Assembly: GCF_009389715.1 (NCBI RefSeq)
Contig: NW_024067694.1
Span: 737,501-801,500, forward strand
Source: Phoenix dactylifera
Lineage: Eukaryota; Streptophyta; Magnoliopsida; Arecales; Arecaceae
Direction of reading: 5' to 3'
Length of the DNA stretch: 64,000 nt
The first letter of the stretch is position 1; every line of letters begins with the position of its first letter. The notes below the pieces were generated by a model. That model had not been told where the DNA came from, searched no databases, and worked only from the letters and a program-made list of their open reading frames with translations. A program made the position numbers and the translations under genes. Below are positions 45,301-55,540 of the stretch, one piece after another.

Positions 45301-46351
45301 ATGATTGCTGATAGATAGTGCTGCTACTAGATCACTTGCATCTATTTGTGATGCTTAAATGGACCCCAGCACGCTATGAACGCAATGAATCAGAGATGAT
45401 ATATTGATCTTTCTTTCATATTACTATCTTAATGCACAATCTTGTGTTATGAAAGAACAATTGTTGTTCATATTGAACTTGAAGATCCATGCTAAACTTT
45501 TTTGCATCAATACAACTCCAGCGTCCCCCACCCACCCAAAGAACAGAAAAAGAAAAAAGAAAAAGGAAACAACTCTGTGGTCTTATTTTTCTGTTCATCT
45601 CTAGTACATGCTAATTTTATCACGGTCTTATTTTCATAAAAGATATGATTCGATTGTGATAAAGCTTTTCTGGATCCTTAGACATGATTGCTGATAGATA
45701 GTGCTGCTACTAGATCACTTGCATCTATTTGTGATGCTTAGATGGACCCCGGCATGCAATGAATCAGAGATGATATATTGATCTTTCTTTCATATTACAA
45801 TCTTAATGCACAATCTTGTGTTATGAAAGAACAATTGTTGTTCATATGGAACTTGAAGATCCATGATAAACTTTTTTGCATCAATATAACTCCAGTCCCC
45901 ACCCACCCAATGAACAAAGAAAAGAAAAAAAGAAAAAGGAAACAACTCTGTGGTCCATCAACAGAAGCAAAAGCCCCCAAACGCCTTCCTTTTCCCAAAC
46001 TCACACACACACAAAAGGAGGAAAAAAGAATTCTGCAGGGATGCTAAAGTTTCTGCATCAGCAACACTCAGAGCCAAAGTTTCAACATCAACAAAACCCA
46101 CAGCCAAAAAATTTAAAAATGCATATATAAGAAAAGAAAGAATTCTTCGGTGATGCTAAAATTTCTATATCAACAATGCCCATAGCCAAAAGTTTCAACA
46201 TCAAAAAAATCCAACCGCAGCCAAAAAAAATTAAAAACAAAAAGAGTGGCTTGCCAAGAAATTTATAAAGTTAAACAAATAAAAGAATGATTTGCTAAAA
46301 AAACTTAAAAATCACAAATTTATTCATGCGGTGAGCGTGGATCGAACACGC

Positions 46352-46394
<43 letters not shown>

Positions 46395-48350
46395 CCCGCA
46401 TTGCATGAAATTATTACTCACTATTTATATTTGCTATTATAAAAGCTATGATTTACTCACTATTTGTATTTACTATTATAAAAGCAATGATTCTGGAGAA
46501 CATTTCTGGCATCATTTTAAGTCCTGAGTTACACCATGTCATCAGCAAGTTGATTTGAGAACACTGCCAAACTCCTGGAAGAAATCATGCTTGTCAATGA
46601 AGTCAGTCGATTATAACAAAAATGATTAAATTCCATATGCACACTGTATGTCAACCAAAACTGCATCTTTCTCTCTAGGACTCCAAACAGGTTATTTGCC
46701 AACAAGATGAATATTAAATTGAAGAAAAAATTGATCTCCTTGTTGAAGTGCTAATGTAAAATGAGATTCTCTGTTGATCCTTCCAAAGCTGAAGCATATT
46801 GCCATGGCAGTCAGCTTCCTATGCACCTTCTAGGTTTTATCTAACTGCTAGTTTCTTCTTGTTCAATGCTAGACCTTCTACAGTACTTTCTAGCAGGTCA
46901 TACAAGAACTTTGTAGAGTAAATCTTTACTGCTATTATATTTGTCTCCATCCTTACAGGGTGGGAAAGAATGGTTCTGCAGATCTTGTTTCTCGGCCCTT
47001 CAAATCTTCTGGAGCCCACTGCAAGCTTCGCTCAGATGTCACAGAAGTTGATCGTTTCTCCCATCGTGAAGACATTAGTTTTTAGCAAAGTTCCAGAAAA
47101 GGTGTGTATCATGATCTGCTGAAATAAAAAACGTTTCTAATTTAAGCTACTATTCCTGCTTGTTTCATCCTTGTTCATGACTTCTTAAGTGTTTGTAGTA
47201 AATTTGCATGCCGATTTGTTATGCCCCTAGCATGATACGCCATACTGGCTCAAACCAGACGGTACGGGACATACCGTACCATACCAGTTTAGCTAATATC
47301 CAGTATGGGTGGTGTACTACACCATATTGTATCGACACTGTGCTAGTATGGTACTAGTACAGATCTGGTAGTGAGATAATAAACTTTGGACTCTAGTGTC
47401 CTGTCATATGTGCCTCCACTGAAAAATTTAAAAATCCAATTGTTAGAAGGATAGCTGGCTGGTTTGATAAGATTTCAAGTCCTAAGAAAGATGCTGCAGG
47501 TTGTAGTTGTCTTGAACTTCAAACAGGACATGGAGTCTGATGGAAATATATCTGTCATTCGTGCACCCATCAAAAATTCACTTGCAATATTTGTTGTACC
47601 ATTTTCCAAGAGCGTGACTTTTATGATGTGGTCCCTTTTGAAATGAAGCAGGCCAACAATTATGATTTGCCATTGGGGTGCAATCAGCAACCACACTTTT
47701 GTGCATGTGTGCGCATTTGAGCAAGAGAGATCAAGAGTTTTCACTTTCGGCCATGATAAAAAGATGGCAGTTTAATAACCTTATTTCCTGCATAGCTTTT
47801 GCATCTTTTCATATATGCTGCTCTCTCAGCATCACACAAGTTAGATATGTTAACTACACATGACCTTTACAATCTTTTTATTAGTATGCATCTGAAGAAG
47901 CATCAATGCTTTTGTAGCAATGCCTTATGTTGATGAATCATTTGCACTCTACTTTTACAGATGCATATATTGAAATTTTATGAACACAGTATTTTCCTGT
48001 ATGATGAGAGAAACCGGGCATAGATTCAGTTTTATATGCGCAATTTTCAGGTGAGGGATTGGGTCGATCGGATCGCTAAAGACTGGCCATTCAGGCGGAT
48101 AATCCCTGCCCATTTTGCTGCTCCAATAAACGCAAGCAGGTCAGACTTCTTGGCAGCATTTACTTTCCTTGATGAGCTTCTGGGTGAGCGCTTTGTCACA
48201 AGGCCTTCACTGTCTCTTGTCTTCGCATCCCTCATGGGGAGAGCAACCAGTTACTTCCCACCGGATGATATGAAGACCTTGTCATCCCTCGACGAATTCT
48301 TGGTGTCAGTTGGAGCTGTGAAGAAAACTGTTTCAGGAAGAAAACGGTAA
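39613..48350 (+). CDS. DUF4336 family protein, probably chloroplast-targeted
   Basis: Six exons with GT-AG borders give one intact frame of 451 residues: 39613-39897, 40874-41023, 41368-41626, 41947-42165, 46959-47101 and 48051-48350 (TAA). Phases fit at every junction (0, 0, 1, 1, 0). Residues 1 to about 55 are Ser/Ala/Phe-rich and look like a plastid transit peptide. The DUF4336 domain begins in exon 2 (LKSGGLWVHAPIAPT) and continues through LPTFAYEHKIFVGPFSRKFP, the WSWP region and TLLVTDAVIFVP, to IIPAHFAAPINASR in the last exon. The fold is probably metallo-hydrolase-like, but biochemical function is unknown. Intron 4 is 4.8 kb and holds repeats and an antisense tRNA gene. I see no stop or frameshift. 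Confidence 0.9.
40757..40793. repeat. CT microsatellite in intron 1
   Basis: About 18 CT units in the first intron of the DUF4336 gene. Confidence 0.9.
42337..42382. repeat. AT microsatellite in intron 4
   Basis: About 22 AT units in the fourth intron of the DUF4336 gene. Confidence 0.9.
43985..44195. repeat. GTACC-rich dispersed repeat, copy 1 (intron 4)
   Basis: Alternating GGTAC/GTACC half-sites (CGGTACTAGTACTCGGTAC, GGTGGCGTACC twice) form a strongly self-complementary block of about 200 bp. A related copy lies at 47226-47390. This looks like a dispersed monocot repeat, class unknown. Confidence 0.6.
45201..45957. repeat. 383 bp tandem duplication in intron 4
   Basis: 45201-45583 and 45584-45957 are near-identical direct copies, each starting TATTTTTCTGTTCATCTCTA and ending in an A-rich stretch with CACCCACCCAA. 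The second copy has small deletions. Confidence 0.85.
46327..46399 (-). tRNA. trnF-GAA: tRNA-Phe (GAA)
   Basis: A 73 bp gene on the minus strand forms a full cloverleaf: acceptor stem GCGGGGA pairing with the 3' end before the discriminator A, D-arm with AGCTCAGTTGGGAGAGC, anticodon loop CTGAAGA (anticodon GAA), and T-arm GTTCGATCC. It is intronless and matches the plant nuclear type. It lies in intron 4 of the DUF4336 gene, antisense to it. Internal A and B boxes are intact, so RNA polymerase III transcription is plausible. Confidence 0.97.
47226..47390. repeat. GTACC-rich dispersed repeat, copy 2 (intron 5)
   Basis: CATACTGGCTCAAACCAGACGG, GTACGGGACATACCGTACC and ATGGTACTAGTACAG-like motifs are related to 43985-44195 in the same orientation. 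With copy 1 it flanks exon 5. Confidence 0.55.
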
Positions 48351-49153
48351 CAATGCGAAGACAGTGTACATTTCATGTGCCTGTCCGCCATTCTGGAATA
48401 GATTACTGTACATAGAGTTTACTCAGCCATACTCTTTTATTTTACTCGGATCAAAACAAAGAATGTAGACTCAGAGGGATGTAGTCTCTGGGTCTTCTTT
48501 TTTTTTGTCACCATAATGTTGGATGATTTCTTTGTTATAGGTAATGACTTTAAGGTTGTTTAATAGAAGAGCATGGCTAATGCTGCTGAAGTAAGATCGG
48601 CTGAGTAATTAGTGAGAAAGCATTTGATGCCTAACAGGATTTCTTACATGCACTGCTGTAATAGTATGGGCCATATCTACACCCCTTATGGAGAACAAAC
48701 GTTCTTTTAATTACAAAATCTGTATCATTTGATGGATTTAGAGTCTGAATTTTGTATGGTAAAGGTGAAAGTTCATTATTCAGACTCTTGCCAGCATTCC
48801 TTGGTATATAGTATGTGAATGGGACTTGCTGTTGGTGACTTGGTGACACTATCGAAAAGGATTCTGACATATATGGTGACTTGTCCAGTACATAAAATCA
48901 GATGCAAACATTTCATGGGCAGCCTTTATATATGCCGCTCATTACAACTGTGGAAAGAGATGAGGATATTAATAGCATATTATAACTTCTCAGGTCCATA
49001 ATTATTCTCAGTGAATAGTGAATACTAAATAATTTCTAAAGCTAGAAATATTAGCTGTTCCCAAGAAAAAGTAAAATATTAGCCGTACTAGAACTTTGTA
49101 ATCTACTCATTTTTTTGGCTTACAAGTCTTCGCGATCGTTTGAAATGGGTATG
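48351..49153. other. 3' region of the DUF4336 gene and spacer
   Basis: The 3' UTR probably extends a few hundred bases, with AATAAT-type signals after 48540. There is no other gene. Short frames at 48631-49001 are unsupported. Confidence 0.4.
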
Positions 49154-49158
49154 AGAAT

Positions 49159-49470
49159 TGTTGGAAATAGATAAACTTAATTGTGCATTGATCCAAGAGA
49201 TGTTATTTAAGACATTTGTATTTCCAAAAAGACCTTTTAGCTTACCTATGAAATTTACTTAGAATTCCTCTTCATGAGTAAAACTTTAAATATGACTCTT
49301 AGTATTTTGTATAGAGGTTACTTGAAGGGTTGTAAAATCCTCTTTATAAAGGGTTGTTACTTGAGTCATTTTGTATTGAAGAGAGTTGCAGAAATTTAAT
49401 ATAGAGTAAAGTCCTCTTCATTCCTTAGTGAAATATACTACAATATTCTTTTCCTCTATCCACCTCTTCA
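49159..49470 (+). repeat. 5' LTR of the copia element
   Basis: 312 bp, TGTTGGAAATAG...CCACCTCTTCA. It ends 3 bp before the primer site. It contains a likely U3/R region with TTTATAAAGG at 49343-49352. Confidence 0.7.
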
Positions 49471-49491
49471 AAGTGGTATCAGAGCAAGATC

Positions 49492-51037
49492 ATGGCTACC
49501 GGAGTGCTTCCCATTCCTCGTCTTACCAATACCAACTATGAAAATTGGAGTATCCAAAAGAATGACACATGGGAGCTTACCACTCTTCCAGAATGCCATG
49601 AACCCATCGGAGTGAAATGGGTTTATAAGGTAAAGAAGAACGCAGAAGGAAAGATAGAAAAATACAAGGCTTGCTTAGTAGCTAAAGGCTACAAACAGCA
49701 AGCCGGGATTGACTACGAGGAGGTATTTGCTCCCGTAGCTCGTATGGAGACAATTCGCCTAGTAATTTCTGGCAGCACAAAACAATTGGAGAATCTACCA
49801 ACTAGATGTGAAGTCGGCCTTTTTGAATGGTTTATTAGAAGAAGAAGTATATGTTGAGCAACCTAAAGGGTATGTGAAGAAGGAATGCAAAGAGAAGGTT
49901 TTAAAGCTAAAGAAGGCACTTTATGGCTTAAAACAAGCTCCAAGAGCTTGGAACTCAAGGATTGACAGCTACTTCAAAGCAAACGGCTTCAAGCAATGTC
50001 CCTCTGAGTATGCTGTGTATGAAAAAGAAAAAAATTCTAACATATTACTTGTTTGTTTGTATGTGGATGATCTCATCTTTACAGGTAACGATCCACAAAT
50101 GATTGAAGAATTCAAGCATGTTATGATGAAGGAATTTGAGATGACAGACATGGGACTCGTGACATACTTTCTTGGTTTGGAAGTCAAACAACATGAAGAA
50201 GGAATTTTCAATCCCAAGAAGGCTATGCTAAAGAAATCTTGAAGAGATTCAAAATGGAAGATTGTAATCCTATAAGCACCTCCGTTGATTGTGGAGCAAA
50301 AATATCAAAAGAAGATGAAGGAAAGGTTGTTGACCCTACTCTCTACAGAAGCTTAGTGGGAAGTTTGAGGTATATGACCTGTACAAGGCCGGACATATTA
50401 TATGCAGTCGGCTTAGTCAGTAGATTTATGGAAGAGCCCAAATCAATGCATCGGAAGGCAGCAAAGAGGATTCTTCGGTACATCCGAGGTACTATTACTG
50501 ATGGACCATTTTATTCTCATCTTGATAATTTTGAACTTGTTGGCTACTCAGATAGTGATTGGGCTGGAGACATGGATGACCGTAAAAGTACTTCTGGATT
50601 CGCATTTTTTTATGGGAAATGCAGTATTTTCATGGATGTCAAAGAAGCAACCTATTGTTACTCTTTGTACATGTGAAACTGAATATGTTGCTGCATCTGC
50701 ATGTGTATCACATGCAATATGGCTAAGAAACTTGCTAAAGGAAGTTGGTTCTGAGCAAAAGAAGCCCACTAAGATAAACATTGATAACAAATCAGCCATT
50801 GCACTAGGAAAGAATCCGGTGTATCATCAAAGAAGCAAACATATTAATATTCGTTTTCATTCAATCCGGGAACATGTGAAGAATAAAGAGGTAGTGCTAC
50901 AATATGTGAAGACTCAAGATCAAGTGGCTGATATATTCACTAAACCCTTGAAAGTAGACCTCTTCATCAAGTTTAAAAGTTCTCTTGGTATGATAAAGAA
51001 AGAACAATTAAGTTTAAGGGGGGGTGTTGGAAGTTGA
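49492..51037 (+). pseudogene. Copia polyprotein remnant: gag start fused to RT-RNase H
   Basis: The ATG at 49492 opens with about 22 codons of a gag N-terminus ([12 protein letters not shown]), which run in frame directly into the RT N-terminal motif (NDTWEL...GVKWVYKVK). A frameshift near 49780 leads to [20 protein letters not shown] and the catalytic YVDD (about 50062-50073). A small deletion lies near 50210, then copia RNase H follows with DSDWAGDMDDRKSTSG (about 50550-50600), a frameshift near 50620, ETEYVAAS and VADIFTKPL to the stop at 51035-51037. Protease and integrase are missing. The copy is inactive. Confidence 0.85.
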
Positions 51038-51385
51038 TAAACTTAATTATGCTGAAAAATTCAAAGGGTCATATGAAGTATCCAAAGGGTCATATGAAGT
51101 ATTCAAAGGGTCATATGAAGTATCCAAAGGGTCATATGGATAATCTAAAAGGTCTCATTATGATGTACTTATTAGGGGTGTTAAAAGGTCACTTCTAGTG
51201 CCTATAAATATGTGACTATCATGAAGAAGAATGCATGGAAGAAAAAGGAAAGGAGTGGTAGATAGAGAGGGCTTGAAAGAAAAATTGTATTCCTCTTTTA
51301 AGAAAAGTTGTACTCCTCCATTATCTTATATAAAGTATTTTCTTTTCATGTTCTTGTATTTCCACCACCATTGCATATTCTATCA
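51025..51385 (+). repeat. 3' LTR of the copia element
   Basis: 361 bp, TGTTGGAAGTTG...ATTCTATCA. It carries four tandem copies of a 21 bp unit (CAAAGGGTCATATGAAGTAT plus T/C) starting at 51062, 51083, 51104 and 51125. This array is absent from the 5' LTR. Confidence 0.75.
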
Positions 51386-51390
51386 AGAAT

Positions 51391-52050
51391 GACTATATTT
51401 TTTAATGTATTTAGTTCGTGACTGAAATCGAAATAGAATTTCAACACTAGAGGGGAGTCGGATTATTTTCTTCAAAGAATAGGAATGGACCCCTCTATCT
51501 AAATAGCTGGAAAACATGCCCTTCAATTATTGGAGATATTTATGGCCGTACTGTCTAAATGTAATTATTAATCAAGCAGGCCTAGAGACTAGCATATGTG
51601 ATCATTATGTTATCTAGGTTGCATGTAATGAACCTAAGACTAAGCTTTCTTTTTTCCTATCAAAAGGAGACAATAATTAGTGCATATGATATTAGGGTCC
51701 TCAAAAAGTTCTCTCTGCACTCTTTGATGTTCGTCGTGCTCTTCTCCGTTTCATTCTTATCACAGAGGGTTGGTAAGGTGGACCTAGCTGCCGACAAGCA
51801 CCAGATCAAGGCCTTCAAGTACAGTGACCTCTCTTGGCTCTATTTTAACGAGTGCTAGATTTGTGGCTGGTCGAGCGTGAAAGATGCTTCCATATATCCC
51901 TACATGACCCACGCAATGCTGACCAATTGATCCATCAGAGATCCATTGTATCCATTAGAAGGCACATCTTTCTGGTTTTTAGATCACCCTCTCTATCTAA
52001 TCTCCTCCCACCAGAATAGATATGTTCACTTTCAGACACCCCCTCACCTC

Positions 52051-52089
<39 letters not shown>

Positions 52090-54725
52090 AACTTTCACCA
52101 AAAAAAAAAAAAGAGAGAGGAGAAATTATTAGATGGACTAGATCGACCATGGACCTAGAATGAAATCACCCATTATTCCTCCTCATTTTTCTTTTTTATG
52201 TGTAATAACAACACAATCTAGGATGATTTCACGTAGGTCCACGGTGGACCAGGTGCACCTAATAATTGAGAGAGAGAGAGAGAGAGAGAGAGAATTTTAG
52301 GGTCTAGATAGTTCATCTTGTTGCTTGCTCCTTTTTTTTTTCTTTTTTTTTTTTAAACCATCAACAGGCATAGTCAAAAATTCATCCTAGAGAAAAACAA
52401 CCAATAAAGTCAGAAGGGTCAACTTTCTTTGCGTAGTTTTATATGCAAAATTTTTATGTTGCCCAACCAATGGATCCTTAAGAGACACTTTATGTAGAAT
52501 CAATTGTTAAAAACTAGAGTGCCACTTATGTAGAATGTTCCCCACAAATATTTGTTTAAAACTTTATAGCGGGTGAGAGGAAGGCATATTCTTTGGAATT
52601 TGTATGAAGTACAAGCAATGCTACTATTTTTGCAATCAAGAAGTTGCATGTCCAGAGCTGTTAATTACATATACTCAATAACTATATTTTTATTTTTCTC
52701 GATTTACTAAGTATTTATATGTAGCTGCATTTTTGAATCATGAATATGCTTATCATAAAGGCCTAAAATCATAAAGGTAGCAGTGAAAGGTCTTAGCCTT
52801 CCTACAGATCTGGATAAGCAAGACTGCTGCATTTTACCAAAAGAAGACTGAGGAAAAGCATCGATAAGAGTACTTATTAAGCAAATCATCATATAGATCT
52901 CATTAATTTGTTAGATCAATTTATAAAATCTAGAAAATTATGAAGCTCAAAATTTAATGTAAGTTTATAGTGATGCATGATTACATTCTCGAATATAGTT
53001 AGGGATATCCTTTTCCATGGTTAGGGATATACTATTAATTATCATACATCTATGCATTTAGAAAAAAAAATAAAAAAGTGCCAATTGCAATGCAAGTCTC
53101 CAACAATCTATGTAAACTATGATATCCTAACTACAAATGTAAACTACATTTGTGATATAAAAAAAGGATATCTAAGTTTATGATACTCTTGTACCATATG
53201 ATTCGAATCATGAAAACAGTCGTAAAGAGTGTTCTATCCTTCAAAGGACCTAAGAAACCTCGTATTCTAATAGGCTCATTATTGAAGGCCAAATCATTTT
53301 TCTTATTGTAGCATAAAATTTGAAGTACACAAAGATTGAGTCCATTGATTGCCCTCATTGAGACCTTATTGCTATTCTACAATCAAAATGCACCCATATA
53401 TATATATCTTTTTCCGAGAGCCACAATAAAGTAAGACATTGGATAATGTATATTAAATTAACAATAAAACCATCACAAGAGAATAATGTTGTTGAAATAA
53501 TTAAGTAGCGAACAATTTCTTGATATCTTCGTTGCATATCCATTACCATTTAAAAACTTGCACCTCCTAGCTCAATCATAAATTAAATTAAGGTTGTAAA
53601 ATAATAAAAAGAAGTCTGCAGAAGAATCCGAGGCTTTCTATGAGCAAAAAGAAATCCCGACCTCCCTTTTGACCGGCAGTACTTCATCTGACTTGCCAGC
53701 TCACGAGACATCCCAACTTGCAAGCCACCATCTCGCACGTGTCAACGAAGGGGCATGTGCGACCTCGTGGGCCAACTAATTAATATGGCTTTCTCTTGCC
53801 CTGAGACCACGCAAATCACGCTCTGTTTTTGTTTTGCTTTGTTTTGCGTTTCGGATCGATATATTGCCAAGGATATATTTGCCAACGCAAATCTTGAAAT
53901 ATCCTAACAAGATTATACATGATGAATATCAACCGCTTGAACTATGGTTTGGTTTATTTATTTGAGCAATTAATTCTTCCACAAATATTTTTTTTTCTTT
54001 TGATTGACCTGCTAAAGGCAATTTTGAAACAATCCATTTCCTTTACATTATTAATTGATCACTATAAACTTGCAAGCGTCTTTCTCCTCTTTAATTCTAT
54101 TGCCATGGAAAAACTAGAATCTATATTGAAAGCAGAATTAGTTTAGGTTACAGAGTTAATTACTCTAATTCAACTCTAATGTTAATTAACCATCTTTTTC
54201 ATCTAATAAATTCTTATGTGTGAATTGGTTGCAAGGCTTTTATTGTTCAAAAACTATTGCATACCTAACATTTATTTTTTTTCATACCTCTATTATCTTA
54301 TTGTAATCAAATTTTGAATATTAACTAGTACTAGTTACTTTGTAAAGATTAGTTGTTAATTCTCTAGGCAAAACTATATGAACGTGGCTCAAAACTGTGG
54401 CAAACTTCTGAACTGTTCAACATGCATTTAAGGTATACTTGCATAATGCACTTAAATACACCTAAAAGATAACAATAATTTTATTATTAATTTTTTAAAA
54501 TAATAATAACTTACAAAATTATAGATTATTGTGAAAATAGAAATCTGATTTCAAATCGTTTGTATTAATATTAGTAGACTTATCCCCTTTATTGATTGGC
54601 ATCCAATTTTTATCTCAACGCTTTTGCCTTCGCCAAATTTCAAAAAAAAATATAAAAAAATAATGATACTATATTATGAATTTTAAATTTATCATACTTT
54701 TTCTATCCTAACCTTATATTGAAAA
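51391..54725. other. AT-rich spacer with fold-back repeat
   Basis: About 3.3 kb. An 86-codon frame at 51598-51858 is not recognised. GA microsatellites lie at 52054-52084 and 52268-52293, adjoining a fold-back (52123-52267). No gene was recognised. Confidence 0.4.
52123..52267. repeat. Fold-back (MITE-like) flanked by GA repeats
   Basis: Arms 52123-52170 and 52221-52267 are imperfect inverted repeats sharing AAATTATTAG, GGACCTA and TGAAATCA blocks. A GA tract lies outside each arm. Confidence 0.6.
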
Positions 54726-54734
54726 ATATATCTT

Positions 54735-55120
54735 GAAGTGGTTGCTCAGCGAAATGAGCCTTACTTCCAACCAAGTGGTTTCGAATTCGAAACGGGCGGG
54801 CGTCAATTAAATTGAAGAGACCGGATGCTCTCTACTCGGATACGGAGTTTAGAAGGGCTACTAGTCTGCTGGTAGCCTTGGTGGTGCTAGATGTGACGTA
54901 CTCATACGGTGGATTTATGTTCGAGTCAGAGAGGTCACCGAGCCGGCACACGGGTGGAGAGGATATGAGTAAAACAGGCCGGAGTGCCTAACACACGATC
55001 ATTTCTGCCTGCATCGAACATTCTTATGGCAGGGTGGGGACCCAGTAGAGACTGCTACGCGGGGGTGGGTTTGTCCCTTCCTCCCTTTTCCTTTTTGATG
55101 TACCAAAAAAAATTATATAT
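54735..55120 (+). mobile_element. tRNA-derived SINE
   Basis: A 386 bp insertion with a 9 bp target duplication ATATATCTT (54726-54734 and 55121-55129). The 5' part has an A-box-like TGGTTGCTCAGCGAAATG and a B-box-like GGTTTCGAATTCGAAAC near 54777. It ends in a poly-A/AT tail. There is no coding frame. It would be copied by a LINE reverse transcriptase. Confidence 0.75.
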
Positions 55121-55403
55121 ATATATCTTTTCTAAAATTATAGCAAAATAAAAAAAAATCTAATTTACCTTTTTTATTTTTTTATCAAAAACTCTTTTCG
55201 GAGGTTCATGGATTGAAAAATATAAATTAATATATATATATATATATATTACTTTTAAATAAAATATTTTTATGTAAAGTTTCTTATTTTTTTGCACGTG
55301 TATAACGTGTATAATATTTATATATATTTAAATGGCCTCACTATTGGGCCCACCGTTATGCACGCAGGTTGGGTTCATATCTTTCGCCCGAAAGAAGGAT
55401 CCA

Positions 55404-55540
55404 CCTTCCTTGGTGCGAATCCACCGTTAGATCACCCCATGCAATGCTTTCAACACGTTCCGACCACCTTCATCCATCCATCTGCACAACTATCAAAGCG
55501 ATCAATGGATGATCCAACGGTGGATTCGTGCCAAGGAAGG
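55404..55540. repeat. Fold-back repeat upstream of the calmodulin-binding gene
   Basis: Arms 55404-55440 and 55505-55540 pair at about 33 of 36 positions (CCTTCCTTGG...GAATCCACCGTT against AACGGTGGATTC...CCAAGGAAGG) around a loop of about 64 bp. It lies just before the probable first exon of the gene at 58305. Confidence 0.75.

Larger units (their letters stand above)
49159..51385 (+). mobile_element. Decayed Ty1/copia element with mismatched LTRs
   Basis: TGTTGGAAATAG at 49159 and ...CATATTCTATCA at 51385 are flanked by 5 bp duplications AGAAT (49154-49158 and 51386-51390). Inside are a tRNA-Met primer site (TGGTATCAGAGC, 49474-49485), a short gag start fused to RT, RNase H, a polypurine tract (51011-51024) and a 3' LTR. 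Beyond the first roughly 28 bp and the last few bases the two LTRs do not align by eye. Most of gag, protease and integrase is deleted. Confidence 0.85.

Noticed and set aside
45404-46153. Paired short frames with similar N-termini
   Set aside because: Products of the 383 bp intron duplication, not a gene family.
51598-51858. An 86-codon frame as a possible small gene
   Set aside because: No recognised domain, no splice or promoter context; it may be chance.
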